64,000 nt of DNA from Chitinophaga sp. GbtcB8. Lineage in GTDB: Bacteria; Bacteroidota; Bacteroidia; Chitinophagales; Chitinophagaceae. Position 1 is the stretch's first letter, and every line of letters begins with the position of its first letter. The position numbers and the translations under genes were made by a program. The notes under the pieces were generated by a model. That model worked only from the letters and a program-made list of their open reading frames with translations, was not told the origin of the DNA and did not search any database. The DNA is taken from positions 1 to 64,000 of the forward strand of contig NZ_JAGXJN010000018.1 of assembly GCF_019091455.1 (NCBI RefSeq), in the 5' to 3' direction. Below, piece by piece: positions 43,072 to 52,761 of the stretch.

Positions 43072-43635
43072 TTATACGACGCTTAGTTTCTTACTTAGTT
43101 CTGTGAGCGCTGTAAGCAATTGAGGTATTAACTTCTTCGCTGTTTCATCCGTTAAGTTACCATCTTCATCAAACTTAGTTTGCGCAGCAGCGATCATTAC
43201 TTCCGGCCGGTTTACGGCATAAGCATTTAAATATACCATTACCTGCCTTAAATGATATTGCATACGCGCCGTACCCAATGGCCCCATGCTGGCGCCCATA
43301 ATGGCCACTGCCTTGTTATCAAACGGTTTATTAGGATGGCGGGAAAGTATGTCTATGGCATTTTTCAATGCGCCGGGAATAGAATAATTGTACTCCGGGG
43401 ATACGAACAGCACACCATCGGCTGCTTTGATCTTTGCTACCAGGCGTTCCACACTGTCCGGAAATCCGTCTGAATGCAGGTCGGCATTGTAAAAGGGAAT
43501 ATCGCTGATGCTTTCCTGTTCAATGGTAATATTTGCAGGGGCTAATTTTTGTGCGGCTTTCAGGGCCATTGTGTTGTAGGATCCGTGACGTAAACTGCCG
43601 GAAATAGCAATAACGTGAAACTGTTTTTCAGACAT
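43072..43635 (-). CDS. NADPH-dependent FMN reductase family protein
   Basis: 187 residues with the flavodoxin-like fold. The FMN loop is AISGSLRHGSYNTMAL (residues about 9-24), and the second site is LFVSPEYNYSIPGALKNAIDILSR. Such proteins reduce FMN, quinones, azo dyes or chromate. The physiological substrate is unknown. It is convergent with the membrane protein gene. Confidence 0.9.
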   Translation of the reverse strand: MSEKQFHVIAISGSLRHGSYNTMALKAAQKLAPANITIEQESISDIPFYNADLHSDGFPDSVERLVAKIKAADGVLFVSPEYNYSIPGALKNAIDILSRHPNKPFDNKAVAIMGASMGPLGTARMQYHLRQVMVYLNAYAVNRPEVMIAAAQTKFDEDGNLTDETAKKLIPQLLTALTELSKKLSVV

Positions 43636-43688
43636 GATCAGGTTTGGTTTTTCAATGCGCTAAAGATAATAAAAGGCGGTAATCTTAC

Positions 43689-45242
43689 CTAGATCCTGGG
43701 CTCCTTTTTCAGGAACTTCCGCTTAATTACCTCCTGCACCGGTACGCCTTCTATCTTACTTTCCAGCCAGCTGATAATATCCAGGTACAGGAAAGAGCGG
43801 CGCTCATACGGGTTCCTGGATATCTGCACCAGCCTTTCCTTCAGGTCGGCAAACGCGCTGCGTAAGGCCTTGGGATGGGCATAGATATTCTTGCGCAGGA
43901 ACTTCAGGATCTCTTCCATCGTTTGCCCCAGATCCTTATTCTTGGCAATAAAGTGGTATACGGATTTTATCAGGTATTCCACCAGCCCGTAGTTCTCCAG
44001 CTCATAATGCGCTATCAGGTGCAGAATGCGGGCAAAACACTGTATATCCGCCCGCAGGGCGCCTATGCGTAAATGAATGATCTTATTCAAGTACACAATG
44101 GCCTTGTTATTATCCCCGCTGCCAAAGTACAGGCAGGCTATTTTGTAGTAAAATACCAGTACGCGGTGCTGGTCTACCTTCAGCTGGTGTTCGGCAATAC
44201 GTTCTTCCAGCTCCGGCACCAGGCTAAGCCCTTCGCTGAAAGTGCCTTCCAGGAAATGCCGGTTTATTTTGGCGGTGTACAGGTACACAAAGGCATTGGT
44301 ACGGGTGTTCTCGCTGAAATTCTCCTGGTTATCGTCAATAAAATTTTCCATTTCCTGCAGCACGGCGGTGAACTTCTCATCGTTCATGGTGTAAAAGTGC
44401 GCGGTGAGCAGGTTGTGCATGGCTTTAATGTACATGTCCACATCCGTTTTCAGCAGGGAAGGGTATTCCTTGAACAGGTTCACCCATTTCTGCGTATAAC
44501 GGTAGTACATTACAAAGTCCTGCAGAATATAGTAATACCAGCAGTAGGCCTGGTACAGGTAGATCTTCTCGTAAAAGCTCATATGCGTTTTAGCGAGCTG
44601 GGGCGCATTCTCTTCAAAAAAGCGCTTCACCATTTCCGCGTCCTTCTCATTACGGGCATGGCCCAGCTTCAGGTACAGGCCGTACAGGCGCAGTGATAAG
44701 GTGCTGAGGCGGTTAATGCTGGATAATTGCTGCTCTATTACCCGGGATTCCTCGCTCAGCTCCTCTGCCCGGTTTTCCAGGCTGCGGGTAATATGGCGGG
44801 ACTCTATCAGCTTCTCAAACTCCACAATTTCGTAGGTAAGCATTACCTCTTCCTGCTCCATTGCCATGCTTTTGGCGCGGGAAAGGAGCTTAAGGCTTTG
44901 GGTGTACAGCCCCTTGTTATAGAGTACCCGGGCATAATCCAGCTGCTCGCGCAGGTCTATCAGCGGGTCTTTTTGTTTGTACAGCAGGCGCAGGCTGGTA
45001 AGCAATTGTTTGTACAGGTGGGCTTTTACATTACTGAGCTGCTGTTTCTTGATGGCCGGTATCTTCTTCAGGATCTGCTCTTCATCGTAGTCCTTCATTT
45101 TGTCCAGGGTGTTAAATAGCTGGATGAAGAGTACATCCTCTTTGGTGTTGTTTTTATTAAAAGCCAGTTGGAAATTCCTTTTTTCTGCTTTTGTAAGCGT
45201 TTTTATGAGTATGAATAGCGCGTCATGCTGACTGTTGGGCAT
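43689..45242 (-). CDS. Large helical protein of unknown function (TPR-like)
   Basis: 517 residues, almost entirely alpha-helical, with repeated Y/L-rich helix pairs resembling tetratricopeptide repeats (LYNKGLYTQSLKLLSRAKSMAM; CLYFGSGDNNKAIVYLNKII). It begins LFILIKTLTKAEKRNFQLAF, a start seen in a Bacteroidota-specific hypothetical family. There is no signal peptide or membrane segment, so it may be a cytoplasmic scaffold. The function is unknown. Confidence 0.7.
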   Translation of the reverse strand: MPNSQHDALFILIKTLTKAEKRNFQLAFNKNNTKEDVLFIQLFNTLDKMKDYDEEQILKKIPAIKKQQLSNVKAHLYKQLLTSLRLLYKQKDPLIDLREQLDYARVLYNKGLYTQSLKLLSRAKSMAMEQEEVMLTYEIVEFEKLIESRHITRSLENRAEELSEESRVIEQQLSSINRLSTLSLRLYGLYLKLGHARNEKDAEMVKRFFEENAPQLAKTHMSFYEKIYLYQAYCWYYYILQDFVMYYRYTQKWVNLFKEYPSLLKTDVDMYIKAMHNLLTAHFYTMNDEKFTAVLQEMENFIDDNQENFSENTRTNAFVYLYTAKINRHFLEGTFSEGLSLVPELEERIAEHQLKVDQHRVLVFYYKIACLYFGSGDNNKAIVYLNKIIHLRIGALRADIQCFARILHLIAHYELENYGLVEYLIKSVYHFIAKNKDLGQTMEEILKFLRKNIYAHPKALRSAFADLKERLVQISRNPYERRSFLYLDIISWLESKIEGVPVQEVIKRKFLKKEPRI

Positions 45243-45319
45243 CGTTATTAAAGTCTTGTAAGTAATTGTTTTTCAATTAAATAATGGTTTTCATTTCACC
45301 TTAAAGATCGTAATTATAC

Positions 45320-45362
45320 CAAATTTAACGATATGGCAATTAGCTATTGACCATTAGATTTG
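45320..45362. promoter_or_regulatory. Divergent -7 elements between the TPR-like gene and leuC
   Basis: TAAATTTG on the minus strand (45327-45320) and TAGATTTG on the plus strand (45355-45362) both match TAnnTTTG. The plus one gives a leader of about 120 bases before leuC. I find no leucine-rich leader peptide or T-box in it. Confidence 0.35.
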
Positions 45363-45489
45363 GAGATATAAACTATCAGGAAGCATAAAAATACTCAACA
45401 AAGACCAATTTACGCGTTAACAGAACCGGCTTTCCGGCAGGAAAATAACGGGCAGCTATACACGGGAATAGGTTGTAAAGCAATTACGG

Positions 45490-46887
45490 ATGGGAAAAAC
45501 ATTGGTTGATAAGATATGGGATGCCCACGTGGTGGTGAGTAAACCGGGATTTCCGGATGCCGTGTACATAAACACGCACTTTATTCACGAGGTAACCAGC
45601 CCCCAGGCTTTTGACGGGCTGCGTAAGAGAGGTATCCCGGTGTTCCGCCCGCAAAAGACGAGGGCCACGGCAGATCATAATGTACCTACCATTGACCAGC
45701 ACTTGCCCATTAAGGAAGCGCTGAGCCGCCACCAGGTGGAGATGCTGACCAAAAATACTACTGAATTTGGCGTAGAGCTGTACGGCCTGGGCCACCCTTA
45801 CCAGGGTATTGTGCATGTAATAGGGCCTGAGCTGGGTATTACCCTGCCGGGTATGACCATCGTTTGCGGGGATAGCCATACCAGCACCCACGGAGCTTTT
45901 GGCGCTATTGCCTTTGGCATTGGCACTTCTGAGGTAGAGCAGGTGCTGGCCACCCAGTGCATTTTGCAGTACCGCCCCAAACGCATGAAGATCGAGATCA
46001 ACGGCCAGCTGAAGAAAGGCGTGGTATCCAAAGATATTATCCTGTATGTCATCTCTAAGATCTCCGCATCCGGCGCTACCGGCTATTTTGTGGAGTTTTG
46101 CGGGGAGGCCATCCGCAGCCTGAGCATGGAAGCGCGTATGACCATCTGCAACATGAGCATTGAAATGGGTGCCCGCGGCGGCCTTATAGCCCCGGACGAA
46201 ACTACATTCAGCTACCTGCAGGGCCGCGAGTTTGCACCCAAAGGGGCTGACTGGGATAAAGCCCTGGCTTACTGGAAAACCCTGCAATCCGATGCGGATG
46301 CAGTGTTTGATACCACCCTCACCTTTGATGCTGCGGATATTGAGCCTATGATCACCTACGGTACCAATCCCGGTATGGGCATGGGTGTTACCCAGCACAT
46401 TCCGGCACTGGAACAGCTGGAAGCACAGGAAAGACCCTCCTTCAAAAAATCACTGGACTATATGGCCCTGGAGCCAGGCAGCGCGCTGCTGGGTAAAAAG
46501 GTAGATTATGTATTTATAGGCAGCTGTACCAACTCCCGCATTGAGGACCTGCGTATGGTGGCCGATTTTGTGAAAGGCAAGCACAAGGCCAGCGGAGTGG
46601 TAGTGTGGATAGTGCCAGGCTCCAAGCAGGTAGAGGCGCAGGCTAAGAAAGAGGGGATTGACAAGATCTTTGAAGAAGCCGGGTTCCACTTACGGGAGCC
46701 GGGTTGCAGCGCCTGTTTGGGCATGAATGAAGATAAGGTGCCGGCAGGTATGTACTGCATCTCCACCTCTAACCGCAACTTTGAAGGCCGGCAGGGGCCC
46801 AATGCCCGCACCCTTTTAGCCAGCCCCTTAACAGCAGCAGCAGCGGCTATAACAGGGAAGGTGATGGATGTAAGAGAAATGGTGTAA
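45490..46887 (+). CDS. leuC: 3-isopropylmalate dehydratase large subunit
   Basis: 465 residues, the normal LeuC length. With LeuD it isomerises 2- to 3-isopropylmalate. The [4Fe-4S] cysteines lie in IGSCTNSRIEDLRM (about residue 345) and in EPGCSACLGMNEDKV (about residue 405-408). Active-site segments HPYQGIVHVIGPELGITLPG and CGDSHTSTHGAFGAIAFGIG are intact. It is the first gene of the leu operon. Confidence 0.97.
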   Translation: MGKTLVDKIWDAHVVVSKPGFPDAVYINTHFIHEVTSPQAFDGLRKRGIPVFRPQKTRATADHNVPTIDQHLPIKEALSRHQVEMLTKNTTEFGVELYGLGHPYQGIVHVIGPELGITLPGMTIVCGDSHTSTHGAFGAIAFGIGTSEVEQVLATQCILQYRPKRMKIEINGQLKKGVVSKDIILYVISKISASGATGYFVEFCGEAIRSLSMEARMTICNMSIEMGARGGLIAPDETTFSYLQGREFAPKGADWDKALAYWKTLQSDADAVFDTTLTFDAADIEPMITYGTNPGMGMGVTQHIPALEQLEAQERPSFKKSLDYMALEPGSALLGKKVDYVFIGSCTNSRIEDLRMVADFVKGKHKASGVVVWIVPGSKQVEAQAKKEGIDKIFEEAGFHLREPGCSACLGMNEDKVPAGMYCISTSNRNFEGRQGPNARTLLASPLTAAAAAITGKVMDVREMV

Positions 46888-46903
46888 ATCTAAGATCAGC
46901 AAC

Positions 46904-47650
46904 ATGTCCTGGAACGCAAACTTATATAAAAGCAACTACGCCTTTGTTTTTCAATACGGCAACAGCCTCATTGAATGGCTGCAACCGCAGGCCGGCGAAC
47001 ATATACTGGACCTGGGCTGCGGCACCGGCGAGCTTACCGCCAAGCTGGCGGAAACCGGCGCACAGGTAACCGGGCTGGATGCTTCCGCTTCCATGATAGA
47101 AAGCGCACAACGCAACTTTCCGCAGCTGGATTTTGTAGTGGCCAATGCCGCTTCTTTTTCCCTGCCCAAACAATACGACGCTATTTTTTCAAATGCAGCC
47201 CTGCACTGGATGCTGGACAAAGAGGCCGTAGCCGCCCGCATGTACCAGCACTTAAAACCCGGTGGCCGCTTAATACTGGAAATGGGCGCGCAGGGTAATG
47301 TAGCCAGTTTGCTACAGGCACTGGAACAGGCCATGCAGCAGCACGGGTATAGCTACACACCGTTCTGGTATTTTCCCTCTGTAGGCGAGTATACCTCCCT
47401 GTTAGAGAAATACGGTTTCAGCGTGCAGCAGGCGCTTTATTTTGACCGTGCCACGGAACTGGCCGATCCGGAGAATGGCATTATTGACTGGTTTAATATG
47501 TTTGGCGATCACTTTTTTGAAAATATGCCGGCTGCAACGCGTACAGCCATTTTGCAGCAGGCGCAGGAAAGCCTGCGGCCCACCCACTTCCGGGAAGGCA
47601 AATGGGTGGCGGATTATGTGCGGTTAAGAATAGCAGCGGTAAAACATTAA
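46904..47650 (+). CDS. Class I SAM methyltransferase (trans-aconitate methyltransferase-like)
   Basis: 248 residues. SAM motif I is ILDLGCGTGELTAKLAETG (about residues 33-51), followed by VTGLDASASMIESA, YDAIFSNAALHWMLD and LKPGGRLILEMG. The ALHWM motif and overall layout resemble trans-aconitate 2-methyltransferase. It sits between leuC and leuD, 16 bases after leuC and 4 bases before leuD, so it is certainly in the operon. Methylation of an isopropylmalate or aconitate-like side product is a plausible role, but it is inference. Confidence 0.8.
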   Translation: MSWNANLYKSNYAFVFQYGNSLIEWLQPQAGEHILDLGCGTGELTAKLAETGAQVTGLDASASMIESAQRNFPQLDFVVANAASFSLPKQYDAIFSNAALHWMLDKEAVAARMYQHLKPGGRLILEMGAQGNVASLLQALEQAMQQHGYSYTPFWYFPSVGEYTSLLEKYGFSVQQALYFDRATELADPENGIIDWFNMFGDHFFENMPAATRTAILQQAQESLRPTHFREGKWVADYVRLRIAAVKH

Positions 47651-47654
47651 TAGC

Positions 47655-48254
47655 ATGAAAAAGAATTTTCAACATCTTATTTCCACAGCGGTACCCTTAC
47701 CGATCGAAAATATTGATACAGACCAGATCATCCCTGCACGCTTCCTGAAAGCCACCACCCGGGAAGGTTTTGGAGAGAATTTGTTCCGGGACTGGCGCTT
47801 TGATGCCCATAACCAGCCCAAGCCGGATTTTGTGCTGAACAATCCTTTATATAAAGGTGAGATCCTGGTGGCCGGTAAGAACTTTGGCTGCGGCTCCTCC
47901 CGCGAGCATGCTGCCTGGTCGCTGGGCGATTATGGTTTTAAAGCAGTCGTGAGCAGCTTTTTTGCTGATATTTTTAAGAACAATGCGCTGAACAATTTCA
48001 TTTTACCCATCCAGGTGAGTGATGCGTTCCTGCAGAAAATATTCAAAGCCATTGAGGCCGATGCGCAGGCCCGGCTGGAAGTGGACCTGCAAGCGCAGTT
48101 CATTAAGATCGTTGCCACGGGTGAGCAGGAGGGTTTTGACATTAACCCTTACAAAAAGGCCTGCCTCATCAACGGGTATGATGATATTGACTATCTCCTG
48201 AGCCTGCGCAGCAATATAGAGGCGTATGAGGTCAGCAGGGAATTTAACTTTTGA
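47655..48254 (+). CDS. leuD: 3-isopropylmalate dehydratase small subunit
   Basis: 199 residues, the swivelling aconitase domain partner of LeuC. Substrate loop motifs are IDTDQIIPARFLKATTREGF (about residue 19-38) and the highly conserved NFGCGSSREHAAWSL (about residue 76). The length is normal. Translation of this gene is closely coupled to the methyltransferase upstream. Confidence 0.96.
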   Translation: MKKNFQHLISTAVPLPIENIDTDQIIPARFLKATTREGFGENLFRDWRFDAHNQPKPDFVLNNPLYKGEILVAGKNFGCGSSREHAAWSLGDYGFKAVVSSFFADIFKNNALNNFILPIQVSDAFLQKIFKAIEADAQARLEVDLQAQFIKIVATGEQEGFDINPYKKACLINGYDDIDYLLSLRSNIEAYEVSREFNF

Positions 48255-48261
48255 TACTAAT

Positions 48262-48296
48262 CAAATGTCCTGCACCGTTATGGAGCAGGACATTTG
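48262..48296 (+). promoter_or_regulatory. Strong 12-bp hairpin between leuD and leuB
   Basis: CAAATGTCCTGC (48262-48273) is the exact reverse complement of GCAGGACATTTG (48285-48296), loop 11 bases. It starts 8 bases after the leuD stop. There is no U-run, so it may stabilise or process the leuCD part of the mRNA rather than terminate. Confidence 0.6.
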
Positions 48297-48337
48297 CATA
48301 TAATTACAAACCAAATTTAATAACCTAACAAAACCAC

Positions 48338-49417
48338 ATGGGTGTCGCTAAAAAGATACTGGTAATTCCGGGAGATGGCATAGGACAGGAAGTAACCGCC
48401 TGGGGACAGAAAGTACTGTCTGCTATTGCTGAAAACTTCAAACACGAATTCACTTTTGAAGAAGGCATTATGGGCCATGTGGCTATAGAAGCCACCGGCA
48501 ACCCGCTGCCCGACGAAACACTGGAAAAAGCCAGGAAAAGCGATGCCATCCTGTTTGGCGCTATCGGTCATGCTAAATACGATAACGACCCCACACTGAA
48601 GGTGCGCCCGGAACAAGGCCTGCTAAAGATCCGCAAGGAGCTGGGCCTGTACGCCAACCTGCGCCCCATAAAGCTGTTTGACGAGCTGCTGGAAGCATCC
48701 AGCATTAAGCCGGAAATACTGCGCGGCTCCGATATCCTGTTCTTCCGCGAGCTTACGGGCGACGTATACTTTGGAGAAAAGAACCGTACAGCAGACCGTA
48801 ATACAGCTTCTGACCTGATGATCTATCACCGTTATGAAGTAGAGCGTATAGCCCGCAAAGCATATGAAGCTGCCCGCACCCGCCGCAGCAAGGTATGTTC
48901 TGTAGATAAGGCAAACGTACTGGAGGCCAGCCGCCTGTGGCGCGAGGTAGTACAGGAAGTAGCCAAAGAATACCCGGATGTGGAAACAGAACATATGTTC
49001 ATTGACAATGCCGCCATGCAGCTGATCAAAGATCCGAAACGGTTTGATGTGGTAGTAACCGGCAACCTGTTTGGTGATATACTGACCGATGAAGCCTCAC
49101 AGATAGCCGGCTCCATGGGAATGCTGGCCTCAGCCTCCATAGGCGACAGCACCGGGTTCTACGAGCCCATACATGGCTCTGCACATGATATTGCCGGTAA
49201 AGGGCTTGCCAACCCGCTGGCCTCTATATTATCAGCAGCGCTGATGCTGGACATTTCTTTTGGATTAAAAATGGAATCCCAGCGTGTGATCAAAGCTGTA
49301 GAAGCTACGCTGCGCCAAGGTTACCGCACCATGGATATTGCCAATAAGCATACGGAAAATGCCCTGATCATGGGTACGGATGCGATGGGAGGAAAGGTGT
49401 TGGAGAACCTGAATTAA
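48338..49417 (+). CDS. leuB: 3-isopropylmalate dehydrogenase
   Basis: 359 residues. It oxidatively decarboxylates 3-isopropylmalate to 2-ketoisocaproate using NAD+. Signatures are ILVIPGDGIGQEV at the N-terminus, LGLYANLRPIKLF, FFRELTGDVYFGEKN, VTGNLFGDILTDEASQIAGS, and GFYEPIHGSAHDIAGKGLANP for the NAD site. The length is normal and it is followed 31 bases later by leuA. Confidence 0.97.
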   Translation: MGVAKKILVIPGDGIGQEVTAWGQKVLSAIAENFKHEFTFEEGIMGHVAIEATGNPLPDETLEKARKSDAILFGAIGHAKYDNDPTLKVRPEQGLLKIRKELGLYANLRPIKLFDELLEASSIKPEILRGSDILFFRELTGDVYFGEKNRTADRNTASDLMIYHRYEVERIARKAYEAARTRRSKVCSVDKANVLEASRLWREVVQEVAKEYPDVETEHMFIDNAAMQLIKDPKRFDVVVTGNLFGDILTDEASQIAGSMGMLASASIGDSTGFYEPIHGSAHDIAGKGLANPLASILSAALMLDISFGLKMESQRVIKAVEATLRQGYRTMDIANKHTENALIMGTDAMGGKVLENLN

Positions 49418-49448
49418 ATCTTGTTTACGTTTAAAACCTACATATAAA

Positions 49449-50954
49449 ATGGATAAAAATCGTGTATACGTTTTCGATACTACCCTTCGGGATGGGGAAC
49501 AGGTGCCAGGCTGCCAGTTAACTACTGTAGAAAAGATAGAAGTGGCAAAAGAGCTGGAGGCATTAGGCGTGGATGTTATTGAAGCAGGTTTTCCCATTTC
49601 CAGCCCTGGTGATTTCCAGAGCGTGGTAGAGATCTCCAAAGCCGTATCAGAGCCGGTGATCTGCGCGCTTACCCGTGCCAATACCATGGATATTGATGCC
49701 GCAGTAGATGCCCTGCGTTTTGCCAAACGTAAACGCATTCATACGGGTATCGGCTCATCTGACATGCACATTAAGTATAAATTCAACAGCACCCGGGAAG
49801 ATATATTGAAACGTGCAGTAGATGCGGTGAAGTACGCCCGCAAATTTGTAGACGATATTGAATTTTATGCGGAAGATGCAGGCCGCGCAGATGATGAATA
49901 CCTGGCCCGTATGATAGAAGCAGTGATAGCTGCAGGCGCTACGGTTGTGAACATACCGGACACCAATGGCTACTGCCTGCCCGATCAGTATGGCGCAAAG
50001 ATCAAGTACCTGATGGATCATGTATCCAACATAGATAAAGCCATTATTTCCGTACACTGCCATAACGATCTTGGCCTGGCTACTGCCAACACCATTGCCG
50101 GTGTAATGAACGGCGCCCGCCAGGTAGAGTGTACCATTAATGGTATTGGCGAACGCGCCGGTAATACTTCGCTGGAAGAAGTGGCCATGATCCTGAAAAC
50201 GCATCATGCCCTGGGATACCATACCGGTATTAATTCCAAACAGATCTACGGCATCAGCAACCTGGTATCTACTATGATGCGTATGCCGGTGCAGCCTAAC
50301 AAAGCTATCGTTGGCCGCAATGCTTTTGCGCATAGCTCCGGCATTCACCAGGATGGGGTGCTGAAACACCGCGAGAACTACGAGATCCTGAACCCGGAAG
50401 ATGTGGGGCTGGCTACCAACTCCATCATCCTTACCGCGCGCAGTGGCCGTCATGCATTAAAACATCACCTGCAACGTTTGGATTATAAGCTGGATAAGAT
50501 CAACCTGGATGAAGTATACCAGCGCTTCCTTATTATGGCCGATCAGAAAAAAGAGATCAGCGATGCCGACTTACAGCAGCTGATGGGAGATGGCGATGAA
50601 AAAAACTACGATGACCGGGCTATTAAAGTAATCCTGCTGCAGGTGGTATGCGGAGATCCGCTGCGCCCTATGGCTACTGTGAAGCTGAAGATCAATGGTA
50701 CCGAAAAAGAGGCAAGCGCCGCGGGCAACGGCCCGGTGAATGCTACCATTAATGCCATTCACGAGATCATTAAAGATGATATTGACCTGGACGAATTTAG
50801 CATACAGGCTATGCACGGCGGTAGTGAAGATGTGAGCAAGGTGAATATGCGCGTTAAGCACAATGGGCAATCATACTACGGTTTCGGTTATTCTACAGAT
50901 ATTGTGAATGCCTCTGTGAATGCGTATGTGGATGCGTTGAATAAGATCTATTAA
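49449..50954 (+). CDS. leuA: 2-isopropylmalate synthase
   Basis: 501 residues. It condenses 2-ketoisovalerate and acetyl-CoA, the first committed leucine step. The TIM-barrel catalytic motifs are FDTTLRDGEQVPGCQL and VHCHNDLGLATANTIAG, with HSSGIHQDGVLKHRENYEI in the linker. A C-terminal regulatory domain (about residues 390-500) for leucine feedback is present. It ends the operon and is followed by a strong terminator. Citramalate synthase is a weaker alternative. Confidence 0.93.
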   Translation: MDKNRVYVFDTTLRDGEQVPGCQLTTVEKIEVAKELEALGVDVIEAGFPISSPGDFQSVVEISKAVSEPVICALTRANTMDIDAAVDALRFAKRKRIHTGIGSSDMHIKYKFNSTREDILKRAVDAVKYARKFVDDIEFYAEDAGRADDEYLARMIEAVIAAGATVVNIPDTNGYCLPDQYGAKIKYLMDHVSNIDKAIISVHCHNDLGLATANTIAGVMNGARQVECTINGIGERAGNTSLEEVAMILKTHHALGYHTGINSKQIYGISNLVSTMMRMPVQPNKAIVGRNAFAHSSGIHQDGVLKHRENYEILNPEDVGLATNSIILTARSGRHALKHHLQRLDYKLDKINLDEVYQRFLIMADQKKEISDADLQQLMGDGDEKNYDDRAIKVILLQVVCGDPLRPMATVKLKINGTEKEASAAGNGPVNATINAIHEIIKDDIDLDEFSIQAMHGGSEDVSKVNMRVKHNGQSYYGFGYSTDIVNASVNAYVDALNKIY

Positions 50955-50971
50955 GCGTAAAGCATAAAGCA
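50955..50971. repeat. AGCATAAAGC words after leuA
   Basis: Short tandem words GCGTAAAGC, ATAAAGC and AAAAAGC run from the leuA stop into the terminator. They belong to the same word family as 56881-56953. Confidence 0.45.
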
Positions 50972-51016
50972 AAAAGCGAAGCCAGTGCATATTTAGGTGC
51001 GCCGGCTTCGCTTTTT
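50971..51016. terminator. Bidirectional terminator between leuA and poxB
   Basis: AAAAAGCGAAGCC (50971-50983) is the exact reverse complement of GGCTTCGCTTTTT (51004-51016), 13-bp stem, with A and T runs built in. It serves the convergent leuA and poxB-like genes. Confidence 0.92.
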
Positions 51017-51027
51017 TATAAGTATTG

Positions 51028-52761
51028 TTACAGCAGCTCTGTTAAATGTTTATAATTCGATTTTACGGTGTCAAGGACTTCGTCCATACGCCCGCCCAGT
51101 ATCAGTTTGCTCATGGATAAGGCATAACCCTTTACCTGCTCCCATTCCACTTTAGGGGGCATGGCCAGCGCCGCGGGGTTGGTCATAATATTTACCAGCA
51201 CCGGGCCCTCATCATCAATAGCGGTTTGCAGCGCAACTTTTACGCCTTCGGGGGAGTGTACTGTAATGCCTTTGAAACCCATGGCCCTGGCTATTACGCC
51301 AAAATCCGGGTTCACCATATCCGTTTCATTATCCGGTAAGCCCTGTACTTCCATTTCCAGCTTTACCATACCCAATGCGCGGTTGTTGAACACAATCAGC
51401 TTAATGGGCAGGTTATACTGGCGTATGGTGGCCAGGTCGCCCAGCAGCATGGATAAACCGCCGTCGCCGCACAGGGCAAATACCTGCCGGCCGGGATAGG
51501 TAAGTGCAGCGCCAATGGCCATAGGCATGGCATTGGCCATAGAACCGTGGTTAAAGGAACCCAGCATTTTGCGTTTGCCCGTAGCTGTTATATAACGGGC
51601 GCCCCATACGCAGCACATACCGGTATCCATGGTAAAAATGGCATCACCGGCAGCCAGCTCGTTCAGCGTAGCTGCTACAAACTCAGGTTGTATATTATTA
51701 TTAGTGCCGGTTTCCTGTACAAATTTCTGCAGGTGCTCCTTTACCTTATCATACAGCTCCAGCTGTATCTTTAAAAAGTGATCATCCGTTTTAGGCGTAA
51801 GGTGAGGCATCAGCGCACGCAGGGTATCCTTAATGTTGCCGCACAGGCCCATTGCCAGCTTAGCACGCCTGCCCAGTCTTTCCGGCTTTTCATCGATCTG
51901 CACGATCTTGTTCTTCACCGGCATAAATGGCGTGTAGGGGAAATCGGTACCCAGCAGCAATACCACATCTGCTTCGTGCATGCTGTGGTAGGCAGAGGGG
52001 AGCCCCAGCAAACCGGTCATACCTACCTCATAAGGGTTGTTATATTGTATGCCCATTTTACCGCGGAAAGAGTAACCTACCGGCGCCTGTAACCTGCCGG
52101 CCAGCTCCACTACCTCTTTATGCGCAGCCGTTGCTCCCACACCGCAAAAGATAGTCACTTTGCTGCTTTCATTTAAAAGGCCGGCCAGGGTTTCCAGCTC
52201 ATGGTCTGCAGGCCGCAGCACAGTATCGCTTTTATAATTCTGCATAGCTGTAATGCTTTCTTCCGCTGCCATGGCAGATACATCGCCCGGCAACCCGAAT
52301 ACCGCTACCCCTTTATGGTGAATGGCGTGCTGTATGGCGCTTTGCAACATACGCGCGGCTTGTGCGGGGGTGCTGGCTACCTGGTTATAACAGCTGCAAT
52401 CGTCAAATAATTTAATAGTATTGGTGCCCTGGAAATAATCTGTACCAAATTCCGGGGTGTTAATGGTGGAAGCAATGGCTATAACAGGTACGCCTGTACG
52501 GTGTGCATCATATAAACCATTTATCAGGTGCACATGACCCGGCCCGCAGCTGCCTGCACAACACGCCAGCCCTTCCAGTTCGGCTTCCGCGGCCGCTGCG
52601 TATGCGCCCGCTTCCTCATGCCGTACATGGATCCATTTGATCTGGCCATTCCTTCTTACAGCATCATTCAGCTCATTTAAACTGTCTCCGGCCACAGCGT
52701 AGATCCTTTTTACGCCGTTTGCTATCAGCATATCCACTACCTGGTCTGCTACTTTTCTCAT
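51028..52761 (-). CDS. poxB: Thiamine diphosphate-dependent pyruvate oxidase-like enzyme (PoxB)
   Basis: 577 residues, close to E. coli PoxB (572). Three TPP-enzyme domains are seen: the N-terminal PYR domain with the catalytic Glu in IHVRHEEAGAYAAAAEA (about residue 50), a central domain, and the PP domain with GDGGLSMLLGDLATIRQYNLP (about residues 430-450) and VFNNRALGM. The family oxidises pyruvate to acetate and CO2 with quinones. The length suits PoxB; other TPP enzymes (acetolactate synthase-like) are weaker options. It is monocistronic. Confidence 0.88.
   Translation of the reverse strand: MRKVADQVVDMLIANGVKRIYAVAGDSLNELNDAVRRNGQIKWIHVRHEEAGAYAAAAEAELEGLACCAGSCGPGHVHLINGLYDAHRTGVPVIAIASTINTPEFGTDYFQGTNTIKLFDDCSCYNQVASTPAQAARMLQSAIQHAIHHKGVAVFGLPGDVSAMAAEESITAMQNYKSDTVLRPADHELETLAGLLNESSKVTIFCGVGATAAHKEVVELAGRLQAPVGYSFRGKMGIQYNNPYEVGMTGLLGLPSAYHSMHEADVVLLLGTDFPYTPFMPVKNKIVQIDEKPERLGRRAKLAMGLCGNIKDTLRALMPHLTPKTDDHFLKIQLELYDKVKEHLQKFVQETGTNNNIQPEFVAATLNELAAGDAIFTMDTGMCCVWGARYITATGKRKMLGSFNHGSMANAMPMAIGAALTYPGRQVFALCGDGGLSMLLGDLATIRQYNLPIKLIVFNNRALGMVKLEMEVQGLPDNETDMVNPDFGVIARAMGFKGITVHSPEGVKVALQTAIDDEGPVLVNIMTNPAALAMPPKVEWEQVKGYALSMSKLILGGRMDEVLDTVKSNYKHLTELL

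Noticed and set aside
45333..45350. ATGGCAATTAGCTATTGA as a leader peptide for leu attenuation
   Set aside because: The peptide (MAISY) has no leucine codons, and no terminator/antiterminator pair follows.
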